Positions 8,983 to 17,140 of a stretch of 64,000 nt of DNA are shown here, in pieces (position 1 is the stretch's first letter; the number at the start of each line of letters is the position of its first letter). Both the position numbers and the translations under genes were made by a program. Origin of the DNA: Bombella intestini (GTDB lineage: Bacteria > Pseudomonadota > Alphaproteobacteria > Acetobacterales > Acetobacteraceae); NCBI RefSeq assembly GCF_002003665.1, contig NZ_JATM01000001.1:124001-188000 (forward strand), read 5' to 3'. The notes beneath the pieces are model-generated. The model was not told the DNA's origin and did no database searches. It saw nothing but the letters and a program-made list of their open reading frames with translations.

Positions 8983-10286
8983 ACGGCTTGCCGAGGGGAT
9001 GGGTAGAGGCACTTGTGGGCGATTTGGTAAGTTTAAAAAGTAAGAAGGTTGATCCGAGAAGCGTTCCAGACAGACCGTTTATTGGCCTCAATGATATTGA
9101 GCCTCATACTTCTAAACTTTCATATATTGGTCGAGCATCTGATGTTAAAAGTTCCGTTGTTTGTTTCGAGGTGGGTGATATTCTTTATAGCCGTTTACGT
9201 CCTTATTTGAATAAAGTAATTTGCCCTAATTTTACTGGTGTTGCTTCTTCTGAAATACTTGTGCTTGAGCCTAAATATGGCGTTTATTCAGATTTTATAC
9301 GCATTAACATTATGACAAAATCATTTTTAAATTTTGTAAGTGTGCATAATAAGGGGGATAGACCGAGAGTTAATTACAAGGATATTGCAAAGTTTTGTTT
9401 ATTCCTTCCTCCTTTACCCGAGCAGCAACGAATTGTAGTGAAAATCAATAGTCTCACTGATAAATCTAGACGCGCCCGCAACCATCTCGATCGGATTTCT
9501 TTTCTTGTTAAGAAATACAAGGAGGCAGTACTGTCTGCCGCTTTTAGTGGTCATCTAACGGATAAGTGGCGCAAGATTCGGGGATTGCCAGTATCGTGCG
9601 GTGTTCGATTGGGCGACGTAGTTGAGAGATTTTCTTATGGTTCGTCAGCAAAATCTCTTCCAGAAGGACGAGTACCAGTTCTTCGTATGGGAAATATCCA
9701 AGATGGTGAGCTTGATTGGGAAAAATTGGTTTTTACTGATGATCCTATAGAAATTAAAAAGTATAGATTAAAAAAAGGAGATGTGCTCTTTAATAGAACT
9801 AATAGTCCTGTCTTAGTTGGGAAAACTGCATGTTTTGATGGAGGGCGGGAAGCGATTTACGCTGGGTATATCATTAAGATTCAGTGCAAGGAAGAATTGT
9901 TTCCTGAATTTTTGTCATACTGTCTAAATTCTCCATACGGTCGTGCTTATAGTTGGAGAGTAAAAACTGGTAGTGTTAATCAAGCTAACATAAATGCTAA
10001 GAAATTGGCAGAGTTTTATTTTGAGCTTCCTTCGGTAGAAGAGCAGAAGGAAATTGTTCGTCGCATAAAATCCGCTTTCGCTTGGATTGACCACATTGTT
10101 GTCACTACCACCAGTGTCAGTAAACTGGTTGAGCAGCTTGATCAGGCGGTGCTGTCGAAGGCGTTTAGGGGAGAGCTTGTACCACAAGACCCCAACGATG
10201 AGCCCGCTAGCATCCTGCTGGAGCGTATCCGGGCAGAGCGTGCGGCCGCCCCCCAACCCAAACGTGGACGTAGAAAGAAAGCCTGA
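8979..10286 (+). CDS. hsdS: Type I restriction-modification specificity subunit S
   Basis: Determines the bipartite DNA target of the HsdR2M2S complex. The 435 residues form two target recognition domains (about 1-140 and 200-345), each followed by a conserved helical spacer: LPPLPEQQRIVVKIN after the first and LPSVEEQKEIVRRI after the second. This is the classic pseudo-symmetric layout. The C-end (DEPASILLERIRAERA then a Lys/Arg tail) is common in this subfamily. The recognition-domain regions are clearly richer in A+T than hsdR and hsdM, as expected from frequent exchange. The target sequence cannot be read from the protein. The start overlaps the hsdM stop by 4 nt. Confidence 0.95.
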   Translation: MNGLPRGWVEALVGDLVSLKSKKVDPRSVPDRPFIGLNDIEPHTSKLSYIGRASDVKSSVVCFEVGDILYSRLRPYLNKVICPNFTGVASSEILVLEPKYGVYSDFIRINIMTKSFLNFVSVHNKGDRPRVNYKDIAKFCLFLPPLPEQQRIVVKINSLTDKSRRARNHLDRISFLVKKYKEAVLSAAFSGHLTDKWRKIRGLPVSCGVRLGDVVERFSYGSSAKSLPEGRVPVLRMGNIQDGELDWEKLVFTDDPIEIKKYRLKKGDVLFNRTNSPVLVGKTACFDGGREAIYAGYIIKIQCKEELFPEFLSYCLNSPYGRAYSWRVKTGSVNQANINAKKLAEFYFELPSVEEQKEIVRRIKSAFAWIDHIVVTTTSVSKLVEQLDQAVLSKAFRGELVPQDPNDEPASILLERIRAERAAAPQPKRGRRKKA

Positions 10287-10291
10287 CCTTG

Positions 10292-11215
10292 ATGGCTATT
10301 CCTGATTATCAGACGTTGATGCTGCCAGTTTTGCAGCTCGCAGCCATTGGTGAACAATGTGTTCCAGATGCAGCCGAGCGTGTTGCTGATGATCTTTGCC
10401 TTAGCTCTGCTGAGCGTGAAAAGTTGCTACCCAGTGGGCAGCAAAGGGTGCTGAATAATCGCATTCATTGGGCGAAATTTTATCTAATTAAGGCTGGGCT
10501 TGTTGCATCTCCACGGCGTGGGCGGTTTGTCGCAACTGATAAGGGACGGAAACTGCTGGCCTCTGCACCTGTGCGTATCGGCGTGAATGACCTGATGACA
10601 TCCCAGGAATTCCGTGATTTTTACAGTGGACCAAAGGCGGTTAGTGAAGCTCCTGTATCTGAGGAAAATGTTATGTCCGTACCGGACGGAATTGGTACGC
10701 CAGAGGAGCAAATTGAGGCAGTTTATCAAGATGAGCAGGCTGCTCTGCGTGCGGAATTGCTGGAACGTATCATGCAGAACAGTCCGGCTTTTTTTGAACG
10801 GTTGATTGTCGATCTTCTAATTGCCATGGGTTATGGCGGATCGCACAGGAATGCGGCGACCCAGCTGGGCCGTTCTGGTGATGGCGGTGTGGACGGCGTC
10901 ATTGATGAGGATAGGCTGGGGTTAGACCGGGTTTATGTTCAGGCCAAGCGTTATACCGAGACAACGATTGGCCGCCCTGCCGTGCAGGGCTTTATCGGTA
11001 GTCTAGTTGAGCGTGGGGCTAGTAAGGGTGTGTTTGTAACCACGTCCACGTTCAGCAGCCCTGCGCGGGAGTGTGCGCAGCGTGTTACTCAACGTGTCAT
11101 CTTGATTGATGGGAAAGAGTTAGCAGAGTTAATGATCGAGCATGGTGTCGGGGTCCGCGTCTGGCGCCGGATTGAGTTCAAGCGGTTGGATGAAGATTTT
11201 TTTACGGACGCTTGA
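10292..11215 (+). CDS. Mrr-type restriction endonuclease
   Basis: A 307-residue protein with an N-terminal winged-helix (Mrr_N-like) region (about 1-95), an acidic linker and a C-terminal PD-(D/E)XK nuclease domain. The catalytic signature is the GDGGVDGVI segment with Asp201, followed by Q217-A-K219 in VYVQAKRY, the Q-x-K variant typical of Mrr enzymes. Mrr family members cut DNA with modified (methylated) bases, in some cases after HMW or foreign-methylase signals. The gene starts 5 nt after hsdS (a TTG just before the ATG could also serve), so it is almost certainly in the hsd operon. Whether it acts as an independent type IV enzyme or with the Hsd complex is not shown by the sequence. Confidence 0.88.
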   Translation: MAIPDYQTLMLPVLQLAAIGEQCVPDAAERVADDLCLSSAEREKLLPSGQQRVLNNRIHWAKFYLIKAGLVASPRRGRFVATDKGRKLLASAPVRIGVNDLMTSQEFRDFYSGPKAVSEAPVSEENVMSVPDGIGTPEEQIEAVYQDEQAALRAELLERIMQNSPAFFERLIVDLLIAMGYGGSHRNAATQLGRSGDGGVDGVIDEDRLGLDRVYVQAKRYTETTIGRPAVQGFIGSLVERGASKGVFVTTSTFSSPARECAQRVTQRVILIDGKELAELMIEHGVGVRVWRRIEFKRLDEDFFTDA

Positions 11216-11668
11216 GAGAGTCGACCCGCCGCTTTCTTGTTCGTGGGCGTGATGACCCCACTTGTGGTTAGTGCATGTGCTGCGGGCCGTTACTAGCACA
11301 GTTGGTATGATCACATTAGGTCTATCTCTTAGGCTTCGATTGTCTCAATTGCTTGCTGGTCGTAATCGATATTCATGGGTAGGGCTTGAAGGAAGGTACC
11401 TTGTCCGGTTTGTCGGATGAAGAGGGTTGAGGCTGCGTGTAGTCGGGCGTTTTACTGGTTTGAGGACGGCAGAGATTCGTTCCGGCCTTATTGTTGTCTC
11501 TGCTTGTGGTGTAAATGTGTCTTGGGCTTTATAGGGCGGGCTGAGCCATCTGGCAGATGTGTCACGCTTTTCTGGCAGGGCAGGGTTGCTGTCTGTGGGC
11601 GTATTTTTTGAACATAAGAGGGGGAATACGGCTTGCTCAAAAGGCTATCCCTTGGCAGGGATAAGGGG
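11216..11668. other. Gene-poor gap between the restriction block and the SH3 gene
   Basis: About 450 nt without a convincing gene. The one open frame inside (about 11417-11611, plus) is Cys-rich, lacks family features and has no good ribosome site. A stretch at 11284-11312 resembles the first 25-30 nt of a tRNA (GGGCCGTTA, then CAGTTGGTA) but has no anticodon or T arm. TCTGGCAG occurs twice near 11549 and 11572. The gap could be a decayed boundary of the restriction block or a long promoter region. Confidence 0.5.
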
Positions 11669-12511
11669 ATGAAAGTACCTGTTCCTTTTTCCCGTAAGCA
11701 GTATGTGCAGGGGGTTTTGCCAGTGGTGGTAACCCTGCTGGCATCTGTGCCTGCTCATAAGGCGAAAGCGGGGGAACAGGGTACATCTCATAAACCCCAT
11801 CATTCCCATCATCACGGTAAACAGCACGAAAAGCACCATGCTGTCGGGCATGCGCATGAGGCATCCGCCCAGCATAAACGGGCTATGGCGCACAAAGCGG
11901 CGGCTGCCGCAGCGGCGGCCGGGGCGGCGAAGGCAGCTCAGTCAGCGCAGCCATCAGTGCCGGAGAATATCGGTACGGAGACGAAGCTGCCACTGCCACG
12001 TTATGCGTCCATGCGGGCGGATCGTGTCTATATGCGGCGTGGCCCGGGTGAACGCTACCCGATAGACTGGGTCTATCATCGTCGTGGCTACCCCGTGATG
12101 ATTGAGCGGGAATTTGGCGTCTGGCGTCTTGTGGAAGACCCAGAGGGCCAGAAGGGCTGGGTACATCAGGTAACATTGCATGGCAGCCGTTCCTTTATCA
12201 TACCCGGTTCCGTGTCCTATGATGGGGATGCGTCTAAAGTTTCGACCACGGGTCACGCTGATTCCCGCATTGTGGCGTATATGCCAGCGGGGGAGGTGGC
12301 ACGGGGCCAGAATCATGACGTCCCTCTGATGAGTTCGGATAAGCCGGACCGAACGATCGTTGCCCTGCTAGAGCCGGGTGCGATCGGGAAGATCAAGGCC
12401 TGTCCACAGGGCTCATCATGGTGTCATGTCACAGTCAGGGGCTATGACGGGTGGATTGAACGCCGCCTGTTATGGGGGGTGCAACCCGGTGAAATCATTC
12501 AGCCTGACTGA
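11669..12511 (+). CDS. Exported SH3-domain protein with His-rich and Ala-rich segment
   Basis: The 280 residues begin with a signal-peptide-like N-end (basic, then GVLPVVVTLLASVPAHKAKA). A segment of about 60 residues rich in His, Lys and Ala follows (HHSHHHGKQHEKHH and an eight-Ala run), then two bacterial SH3-like repeats: one around ASMRADRVYMRRGPGERYP to GWVHQ, the second ending GYDGWIERRLLWG. This is the SH3_4 type of periplasmic domain in alphaproteobacteria, probably binding cell-wall peptides. A TTG at 11633 has GAGGGGG 8 nt upstream and would add 12 residues before the signal peptide, so it is a credible alternative start. pyk follows 24 nt downstream. The His-rich part may bind metal, which is inference. 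Confidence 0.8.
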   Translation: MKVPVPFSRKQYVQGVLPVVVTLLASVPAHKAKAGEQGTSHKPHHSHHHGKQHEKHHAVGHAHEASAQHKRAMAHKAAAAAAAAGAAKAAQSAQPSVPENIGTETKLPLPRYASMRADRVYMRRGPGERYPIDWVYHRRGYPVMIEREFGVWRLVEDPEGQKGWVHQVTLHGSRSFIIPGSVSYDGDASKVSTTGHADSRIVAYMPAGEVARGQNHDVPLMSSDKPDRTIVALLEPGAIGKIKACPQGSSWCHVTVRGYDGWIERRLLWGVQPGEIIQPD

Positions 12512-12535
12512 ACAAATGAAAAGTCGAGGAATGTT

Positions 12536-13900
12536 ATGACAGCCAACATCCATCATCGCCGCACTCGGATTGTTGCGACCCTCGGGCCGGCATCAGAAAC
12601 CGCCGAGCAGATTCTTAATCTTGCCAAGATTGGCGTGAATGTCTTCCGCCTGAACTTCTCCCACGGTGCTCATGATGAACACGCCGCTCGTCACAAGGCC
12701 GTGCGTGAAGCTGAAGCAAAGCTGGGTCGCCCGCTGGCCGTTCTGGCCGACTTCCAGGGCCCGAAGCTGCGTGTTGGTGTCTTTAAGGATGGTCCTGTCC
12801 AGCTGAAGGTTGGTCAGAAGTTCACTCTGGACCTGGATAAGACCCCCGGTGATGCTCACCGTGTCAACCTGCCGCACCCGGAAATTATCGGGGCTGTTGA
12901 TGTTGGCCACCGCCTGCTGCTGGATGACGGTAAGCTGGCTCTGCGTGTCGTCAAGAAGCACAAAGAAGCTCTGGAGACAGAAGTTCTCGTGGGCGGTAAG
13001 CTCTCCGAGCGTAAGGGTGTGAACGTTCCTGACGTTGCCCTGCCGATCCCGGCTCTGACAGAGAAGGATCATAAGGACCTTCAGTTCGCCCTCTCCATCG
13101 GTGTGGACCTGATCGCCCTTTCCTTCGTGCAGCGTCCGGCTGACATTCAGGAAGCCCGTGACATCGTCAAGGGTCGTGCATGGATTGTCACAAAGCTGGA
13201 GAAGCCGCAGGCTGTTGAGTGCCTCGATGAGATCATCCGTCTCTCCGATGCGCTGATGGTTGCCCGTGGTGACCTCGGTGTTGAGCTGCCGGCTGAGGAT
13301 GTGCCGGTCATTCAGAAGCGTGCCATCACTGAAGCTCGCCGTCAGGGCCGCCCGGTCATCGTGGCAACGCAGATGATGGAAAGCATGATCAGCAGCCCGG
13401 TTGCTACCCGTGCAGAAGTCTCTGACGTTGCCAATGCCGTTTATGATGGTGCCGATGCTGTCATGCTCTCCGCCGAGAGTGCTGCTGGCTCCTTCGGTCC
13501 GGAAGCTGTGGCAACCATGGCCCGCGTGACTGCCCGTGTGGAGCAGGACCCGGAATGGCGTGCCCGTATGGATCGTATGCGTCCGGTTTCCGAGCACACA
13601 ATCCAGGGTGCACAGGCCAAGTCTGCATTTGATGTAGCTCGCAATGCTCGTGCGTCTGCTCTGGCCGTGCATACAGAGAATGGCCGCAGTGCCGTTCTGG
13701 TCTCCCGTGAGCGTCCGCATGAGCCGATCGTTGCCCTGACGAACGAAACCATTTCTCGCCGCCTGTGTGTGGTGTGGGGTGTGTTCCCGAAGGTTGTGTC
13801 CAGCAAGGATGACGTGAAGGCCGTTGGCGAATTCGCTAAGGACGGTGAGCACGTTGTTCTGCTCGACAGCTCCAAGAACCTGCGTATCGTCAAGGCCTGA
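12536..13900 (+). CDS. pyk: Pyruvate kinase
   Basis: Transfers phosphate from phosphoenolpyruvate to ADP, giving pyruvate and ATP. The 454 residues contain the N-terminal TIM-barrel start RRTRIVATLGPAS, the NFSHG motif, the active-site segment with WIVTKLEKPQAVE (catalytic Lys), MVARGDLGVEL and VIVATQMMESM, then the C-terminal domain ending KNLRIVKA. The C-terminal domain is rather short, so the protein is about 20 residues below the usual size. Codon use is strongly biased to CTG, CGT and GCT, suggesting high expression. Just downstream of the SH3 gene, probably cotranscribed, and closed by a shared terminator. Confidence 0.96.
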   Translation: MTANIHHRRTRIVATLGPASETAEQILNLAKIGVNVFRLNFSHGAHDEHAARHKAVREAEAKLGRPLAVLADFQGPKLRVGVFKDGPVQLKVGQKFTLDLDKTPGDAHRVNLPHPEIIGAVDVGHRLLLDDGKLALRVVKKHKEALETEVLVGGKLSERKGVNVPDVALPIPALTEKDHKDLQFALSIGVDLIALSFVQRPADIQEARDIVKGRAWIVTKLEKPQAVECLDEIIRLSDALMVARGDLGVELPAEDVPVIQKRAITEARRQGRPVIVATQMMESMISSPVATRAEVSDVANAVYDGADAVMLSAESAAGSFGPEAVATMARVTARVEQDPEWRARMDRMRPVSEHTIQGAQAKSAFDVARNARASALAVHTENGRSAVLVSRERPHEPIVALTNETISRRLCVVWGVFPKVVSSKDDVKAVGEFAKDGEHVVLLDSSKNLRIVKA

Positions 13901-13960
13901 TCCTTGCTGATGCGTCTCTTGCTTCCCTGATGGCTTCGGTCATCCGGGAAGGGGAGAAAA

Positions 13961-14002
13961 AAGAAGAAGCCCGGCAGATTGATCACCTGCCGGGCTTCTT
14001 TT
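13961..14002. terminator. Bidirectional terminator between pyk and tyrA
   Basis: A 13 bp stem (AGAAGCCCGGCAG with CTGCCGGGCTTCT, loop of 9 nt) is flanked by an A-rich run on the left and T-rich on the right. It can end transcription of pyk on the plus strand and tyrA on the minus strand. Confidence 0.92.
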
Positions 14003-14026
14003 GTATGGGGGATGAAGGGGTGTGGG

Positions 14027-14917
14027 TCAGGCCTGCCGGTTGTCTAGTAGGCTCTGCCGGATACGGCGGCCTCGTTGGATGCGCTCCGTGATGGCCTCGG
14101 AATCTCCGTTACGGATGGCCTCGACCATGAGGTGGGCTTCTTTTTCGAAACGTTCGAATGTGGTGAGTAGAACATCTTTGTTCGTCAGGAAGATGTCCCG
14201 CCACATGGTCGGGTCGGATGCGGCGATACGGGTGAAATCCCGGAATCCCGAAGCGGCATATTCCAGCACGTCTCCACGAAGATCAGCCGAAAGTCGGTCT
14301 GCCGTGTCGCAGATGGTGAAGGCCAGCAGATGAGGCAGATGACTGACCATAGCGCAGACTTGATCATGATATTGGTCGGTAATCTGTCGGGTTCTGGCAC
14401 CGCACTGTTGCCAGAATTGTTCCATTAGACTTACGGCCTCAGGGGCGGTTCCCTCCGGGGGAACAAGTAGGGTCCAGCGGTCTTCAAATAGTGTGGCGAA
14501 GCCAGCGTCTGGGCCGGAATATTCTGTTCCGGCCATGGGATGTGCCGGGACGTAGCTAACCCCGTTTGGCAGGAGGGCACTAATATCCGGCCCTAATGTG
14601 CTGCGGACGGAGGCTACATCACTAAGGATGCTTCCCGGCTTCATGAAGGGAAGTATCTCGGTGGCGACCGGCCGGATGGCCCCTGTTGGAATACAGAGGA
14701 TGACGGCATCAGACTTCGCCGCTGCCTCTGTCAGGGAGGTGGTCACCTCATCGGCAATGTCTAATTCTGCTACCCGTTTCAGAACATCCGGCGAGCAGTC
14801 AGCAGCGATGAGATGGCGGGCCAGCGTACCGGTCTGGCGGGCACGGCGGAGAATGGAGGAGCCGATCAGCCCCGGTCCAACGATGGTCAGGGTATCGAAG
14901 AGAGGGGCTTCAGCCAT
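14027..14917 (-). CDS. tyrA: Prephenate/arogenate dehydrogenase
   Basis: Oxidative decarboxylation of prephenate (or arogenate) in tyrosine synthesis. The 296 residues start with a Rossmann NAD(P) site GPGLIGSSILRRA and carry the catalytic region VPAHPMAGTEYSGPDAG, with the conserved His of this family, then the all-helical dimerisation half (SHLPHLLAF). Length fits a monofunctional enzyme without chorismate mutase or ACT domain. It lies 45 nt downstream of hpnL on the same strand and may share its transcript. Substrate choice between prephenate and arogenate cannot be decided here. Confidence 0.93.
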   Translation of the reverse strand: MAEAPLFDTLTIVGPGLIGSSILRRARQTGTLARHLIAADCSPDVLKRVAELDIADEVTTSLTEAAAKSDAVILCIPTGAIRPVATEILPFMKPGSILSDVASVRSTLGPDISALLPNGVSYVPAHPMAGTEYSGPDAGFATLFEDRWTLLVPPEGTAPEAVSLMEQFWQQCGARTRQITDQYHDQVCAMVSHLPHLLAFTICDTADRLSADLRGDVLEYAASGFRDFTRIAASDPTMWRDIFLTNKDVLLTTFERFEKEAHLMVEAIRNGDSEAITERIQRGRRIRQSLLDNRQA

Positions 14918-14962
14918 GGTAAGGGTCGTCTCATCCTGTAAGGTTCGTAGGGGAGGTGGTAT

Positions 14963-15988
14963 TCAGGCCCGGCGTAGTTGGCGGAACTCGTAGAACTGCC
15001 AGAGCAGCAGGACAGGAACGCCGATGATGATATCCCGTCCACGCCGCAGCAGGGAAATGCTGAGGGAAATATCGGCACTGATGCCAAACAGGTGCCCCAG
15101 TGCTACATAGCCCGCTTCTTGCACTCCTAATGCACCGGGCACTAGAAAACCAGCAGACATGATACCACAGACGGCTCCCTCAATCGCCAGTGCATTGAGG
15201 AAAGAACAGTGCGCCCCTAGCAGGATGAGGGAAAGCCATGTCAGCAAGGCACTGCCGATCCAGCCTAGCAGATGTAACGCAGCACCTAGTCCGATACGGG
15301 CCGGTTGATCCCAGAGGCTTTCGATATAGGTCTGGAAGTGTTCGCTGTTATCGGTCAGCGCATCATGCCAGTCGGCAGAGATATGTTTGGAGAGAAAACG
15401 GGCCAGAGCCTGAAGGGCGTTGCCGCTGCGCTGCTGGGTCCATATGAAGCCAGCCATGCCGATGCTCAGCAGGGTGATGCCGACTGTCAGTGGCCAGATG
15501 AAACGCCCGGCATCGGCCTGGCCGACAAGGCAGAGCAGAGCGATGATGATGAAGGCAAGCTGGCCCAGAACTTCCGTTGTGATGTCAATAATGTTGGCCG
15601 CTACGCCTTCCGTCCAGCTAATGGGCTGGCCATCCGTTGTATGGCGGGGATGACCCGCTGTGGTGGCCCGTATGCCGATGAGCATGCCACCAAGTTGGGA
15701 AAAAGGCAGACAAGCCGCAGCAGCATCCCGGACGAACCGTGAAAATGTCAGGCGAAGGAAACTGATGCTGGGAATACTGCTTTTCCAAGCGACACCAAGG
15801 AGAATATTGACAGCCAGTTGGCTGATGACCAGCAGGATGAACCCGTTGAGGCCGATCTTGGCAAGTGAGGCAAGAATCGGATGTATGCCGGTGCGGAGGG
15901 TCAGAAAACAGAAAAGGACGACACCTGTCAGTGAAAGGATAAAAGGAAGTATTTTTTTCAAGGTGGCCGCCATTAACGTGAAATCCAT
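14963..15988 (-). CDS. hpnL: Hopanoid-associated integral membrane protein HpnL (UPF0104 / LPG-synthase-like TM family)
   Basis: A 341-residue protein of repeated hydrophobic helices (ILPFILSLTGVVLFCFL, NGFILLVISQLAVNILLG, QLAFIIIALLCLVG, LTVGITLLSIGMAGFIW, a C-terminal pair) with the family motif LPFSQLGGMLIGIRA and the GFLVPGALGVQEAGYV segment found in the lysylphosphatidylglycerol-synthase TM domain family. Position, divergent to hpnA, and motifs fit HpnL, a putative membrane protein linked to hopanoid loci. A role in hopanoid transport or flipping has been proposed for relatives and is not shown by the sequence. The start MDFTLMAA could instead be the Met at residue 6. Confidence 0.85.
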   Translation of the reverse strand: MDFTLMAATLKKILPFILSLTGVVLFCFLTLRTGIHPILASLAKIGLNGFILLVISQLAVNILLGVAWKSSIPSISFLRLTFSRFVRDAAAACLPFSQLGGMLIGIRATTAGHPRHTTDGQPISWTEGVAANIIDITTEVLGQLAFIIIALLCLVGQADAGRFIWPLTVGITLLSIGMAGFIWTQQRSGNALQALARFLSKHISADWHDALTDNSEHFQTYIESLWDQPARIGLGAALHLLGWIGSALLTWLSLILLGAHCSFLNALAIEGAVCGIMSAGFLVPGALGVQEAGYVALGHLFGISADISLSISLLRRGRDIIIGVPVLLLWQFYEFRQLRRA

Positions 15989-16042
15989 GTTTCTGCCCTT
16001 CTAGGCTACTCCGTGGCTGACGTCCAATCTCTCGGGGCTTTA

Positions 16043-16059
16043 CCCGTTATGATAACGGG
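16043..16059. promoter_or_regulatory. 17 bp palindrome in the hpnL/hpnA divergent region
   Basis: CCCGTTAT-G-ATAACGGG: perfect 8 bp arms around one base, lying 49 nt before the hpnA start and 55 nt after the hpnL start. It could be a dimeric regulator site for one or both divergent hopanoid units, or a hairpin in the hpnA leader. No known family consensus is claimed. Confidence 0.4.
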
Positions 16060-16107
16060 GCCTATATCCGGCAGAGGAAGGCTATTTGAAGCGAGGGAGG
16101 GACGAAG

Positions 16108-17115
16108 ATGTCAGAGGATGTCACTCTGGTTACCGGAGCAACCGGTTTTGTAGGCTCGGCTGTTGCCCGCACACTTTTGGAGCGTGGCCATCGTCTGCGT
16201 CTTCTGGTCCGCCAGACGTCAGACCGCCGTAATGTGGCTGACCTGCCTGTGGAGTTCGTTGTTGGTGATCTGGCAGACCCTCAGAGCATGGCGAAGGCGC
16301 TGGAAGGTGTGACGTATCTTTTCCATGTCGCTGCGGATTATCGCCTCTGGGTGCCGGACCCGGAAGTGATGATGCGGGCCAATGTCGAAGGAACACGAAA
16401 CCTGATGCTTGCTGCCATGAAGGCAGGTGTAAAGCGGATTGTGTATTGTTCGTCCGTTGCGGCTTTGGCCACAGCTCATGACGGTATTCCCGCTACGGAA
16501 TCGTCTCCAGTCACAGAGGCTCAGATTGTAGGGGCGTATAAGCGGTCCAAATACCGGGCAGAGCAGGAGGTTCTGCGCCTTGTCCGGGAAGAGGGGCTGC
16601 CGGCTGTTATTGTGAATCCGTCTACGCCTGTAGGCCCTCGGGATATCAAACCGACCCCCACCGGACAAATGATTCTGGATTGTGCGACAGGCCGTATGCC
16701 TGCTTATGTGGAAACTGGGCTGAATATTGTCCATGTCGATGACGTGGCAGAAGGCCATGTTCTTGCCTTCGAGCGAGGAACAATTGGTGAAAAATATATT
16801 TTGGGTGGTGAAAACCTCATGCTGGGCGACCTGTTCCGCATGGTTGCAGAGCTTGCCCATCGCCGCCCGCCTCGCATCCAGCTAAAGCAGTCATGGCTTT
16901 ATCCGGTGGCTTATATCTCCGAAATGTTGGCAAAGGCCTTTGGTATTCAGCCACGTGTCACAAAGGAGATGCTGGACATGTCCAAAAAGTTGATGTTTTT
17001 TTCTTCTGCCAAGGCAGAGCAGGACCTAGGTTATCGGCCACGTGCCGCCCGTCAGGCTGTTGCTGATTCTGTGGCATGGTTCCGTCAACATGGGCGGGGT
17101 CATTTTTCATCATAA
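16108..17115 (+). CDS. hpnA: Hopanoid-associated sugar epimerase/dehydrogenase
   Basis: An extended short-chain dehydrogenase of 335 residues. It starts with the NAD(P) loop TGATGFVGSAVA and has the SDR catalytic Ser (VYCSSVAAL) and YxxxK in AYKRSKYRAE. The remainder matches hopanoid-associated epimerases (ITPVGPRDIKP-type VNPSTPVGPRDIKPTP, NIVHVDDVAEGH). It is the first gene of the hopanoid operon. Its product probably modifies a sugar or side chain of functionalised hopanoids, but the reaction is not established. The ATG has GGGAGGGA upstream. hpnB follows after a 25 nt gap. Confidence 0.93.
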   Translation: MSEDVTLVTGATGFVGSAVARTLLERGHRLRLLVRQTSDRRNVADLPVEFVVGDLADPQSMAKALEGVTYLFHVAADYRLWVPDPEVMMRANVEGTRNLMLAAMKAGVKRIVYCSSVAALATAHDGIPATESSPVTEAQIVGAYKRSKYRAEQEVLRLVREEGLPAVIVNPSTPVGPRDIKPTPTGQMILDCATGRMPAYVETGLNIVHVDDVAEGHVLAFERGTIGEKYILGGENLMLGDLFRMVAELAHRRPPRIQLKQSWLYPVAYISEMLAKAFGIQPRVTKEMLDMSKKLMFFSSAKAEQDLGYRPRAARQAVADSVAWFRQHGRGHFSS

Positions 17116-17140
17116 GTAGGGGCGGCAGGCTGACACGGTA

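Noticed and set aside
11284-11312. tRNA gene
   Set aside because: Only the first arm resembles a tRNA; no anticodon or T arm follows.
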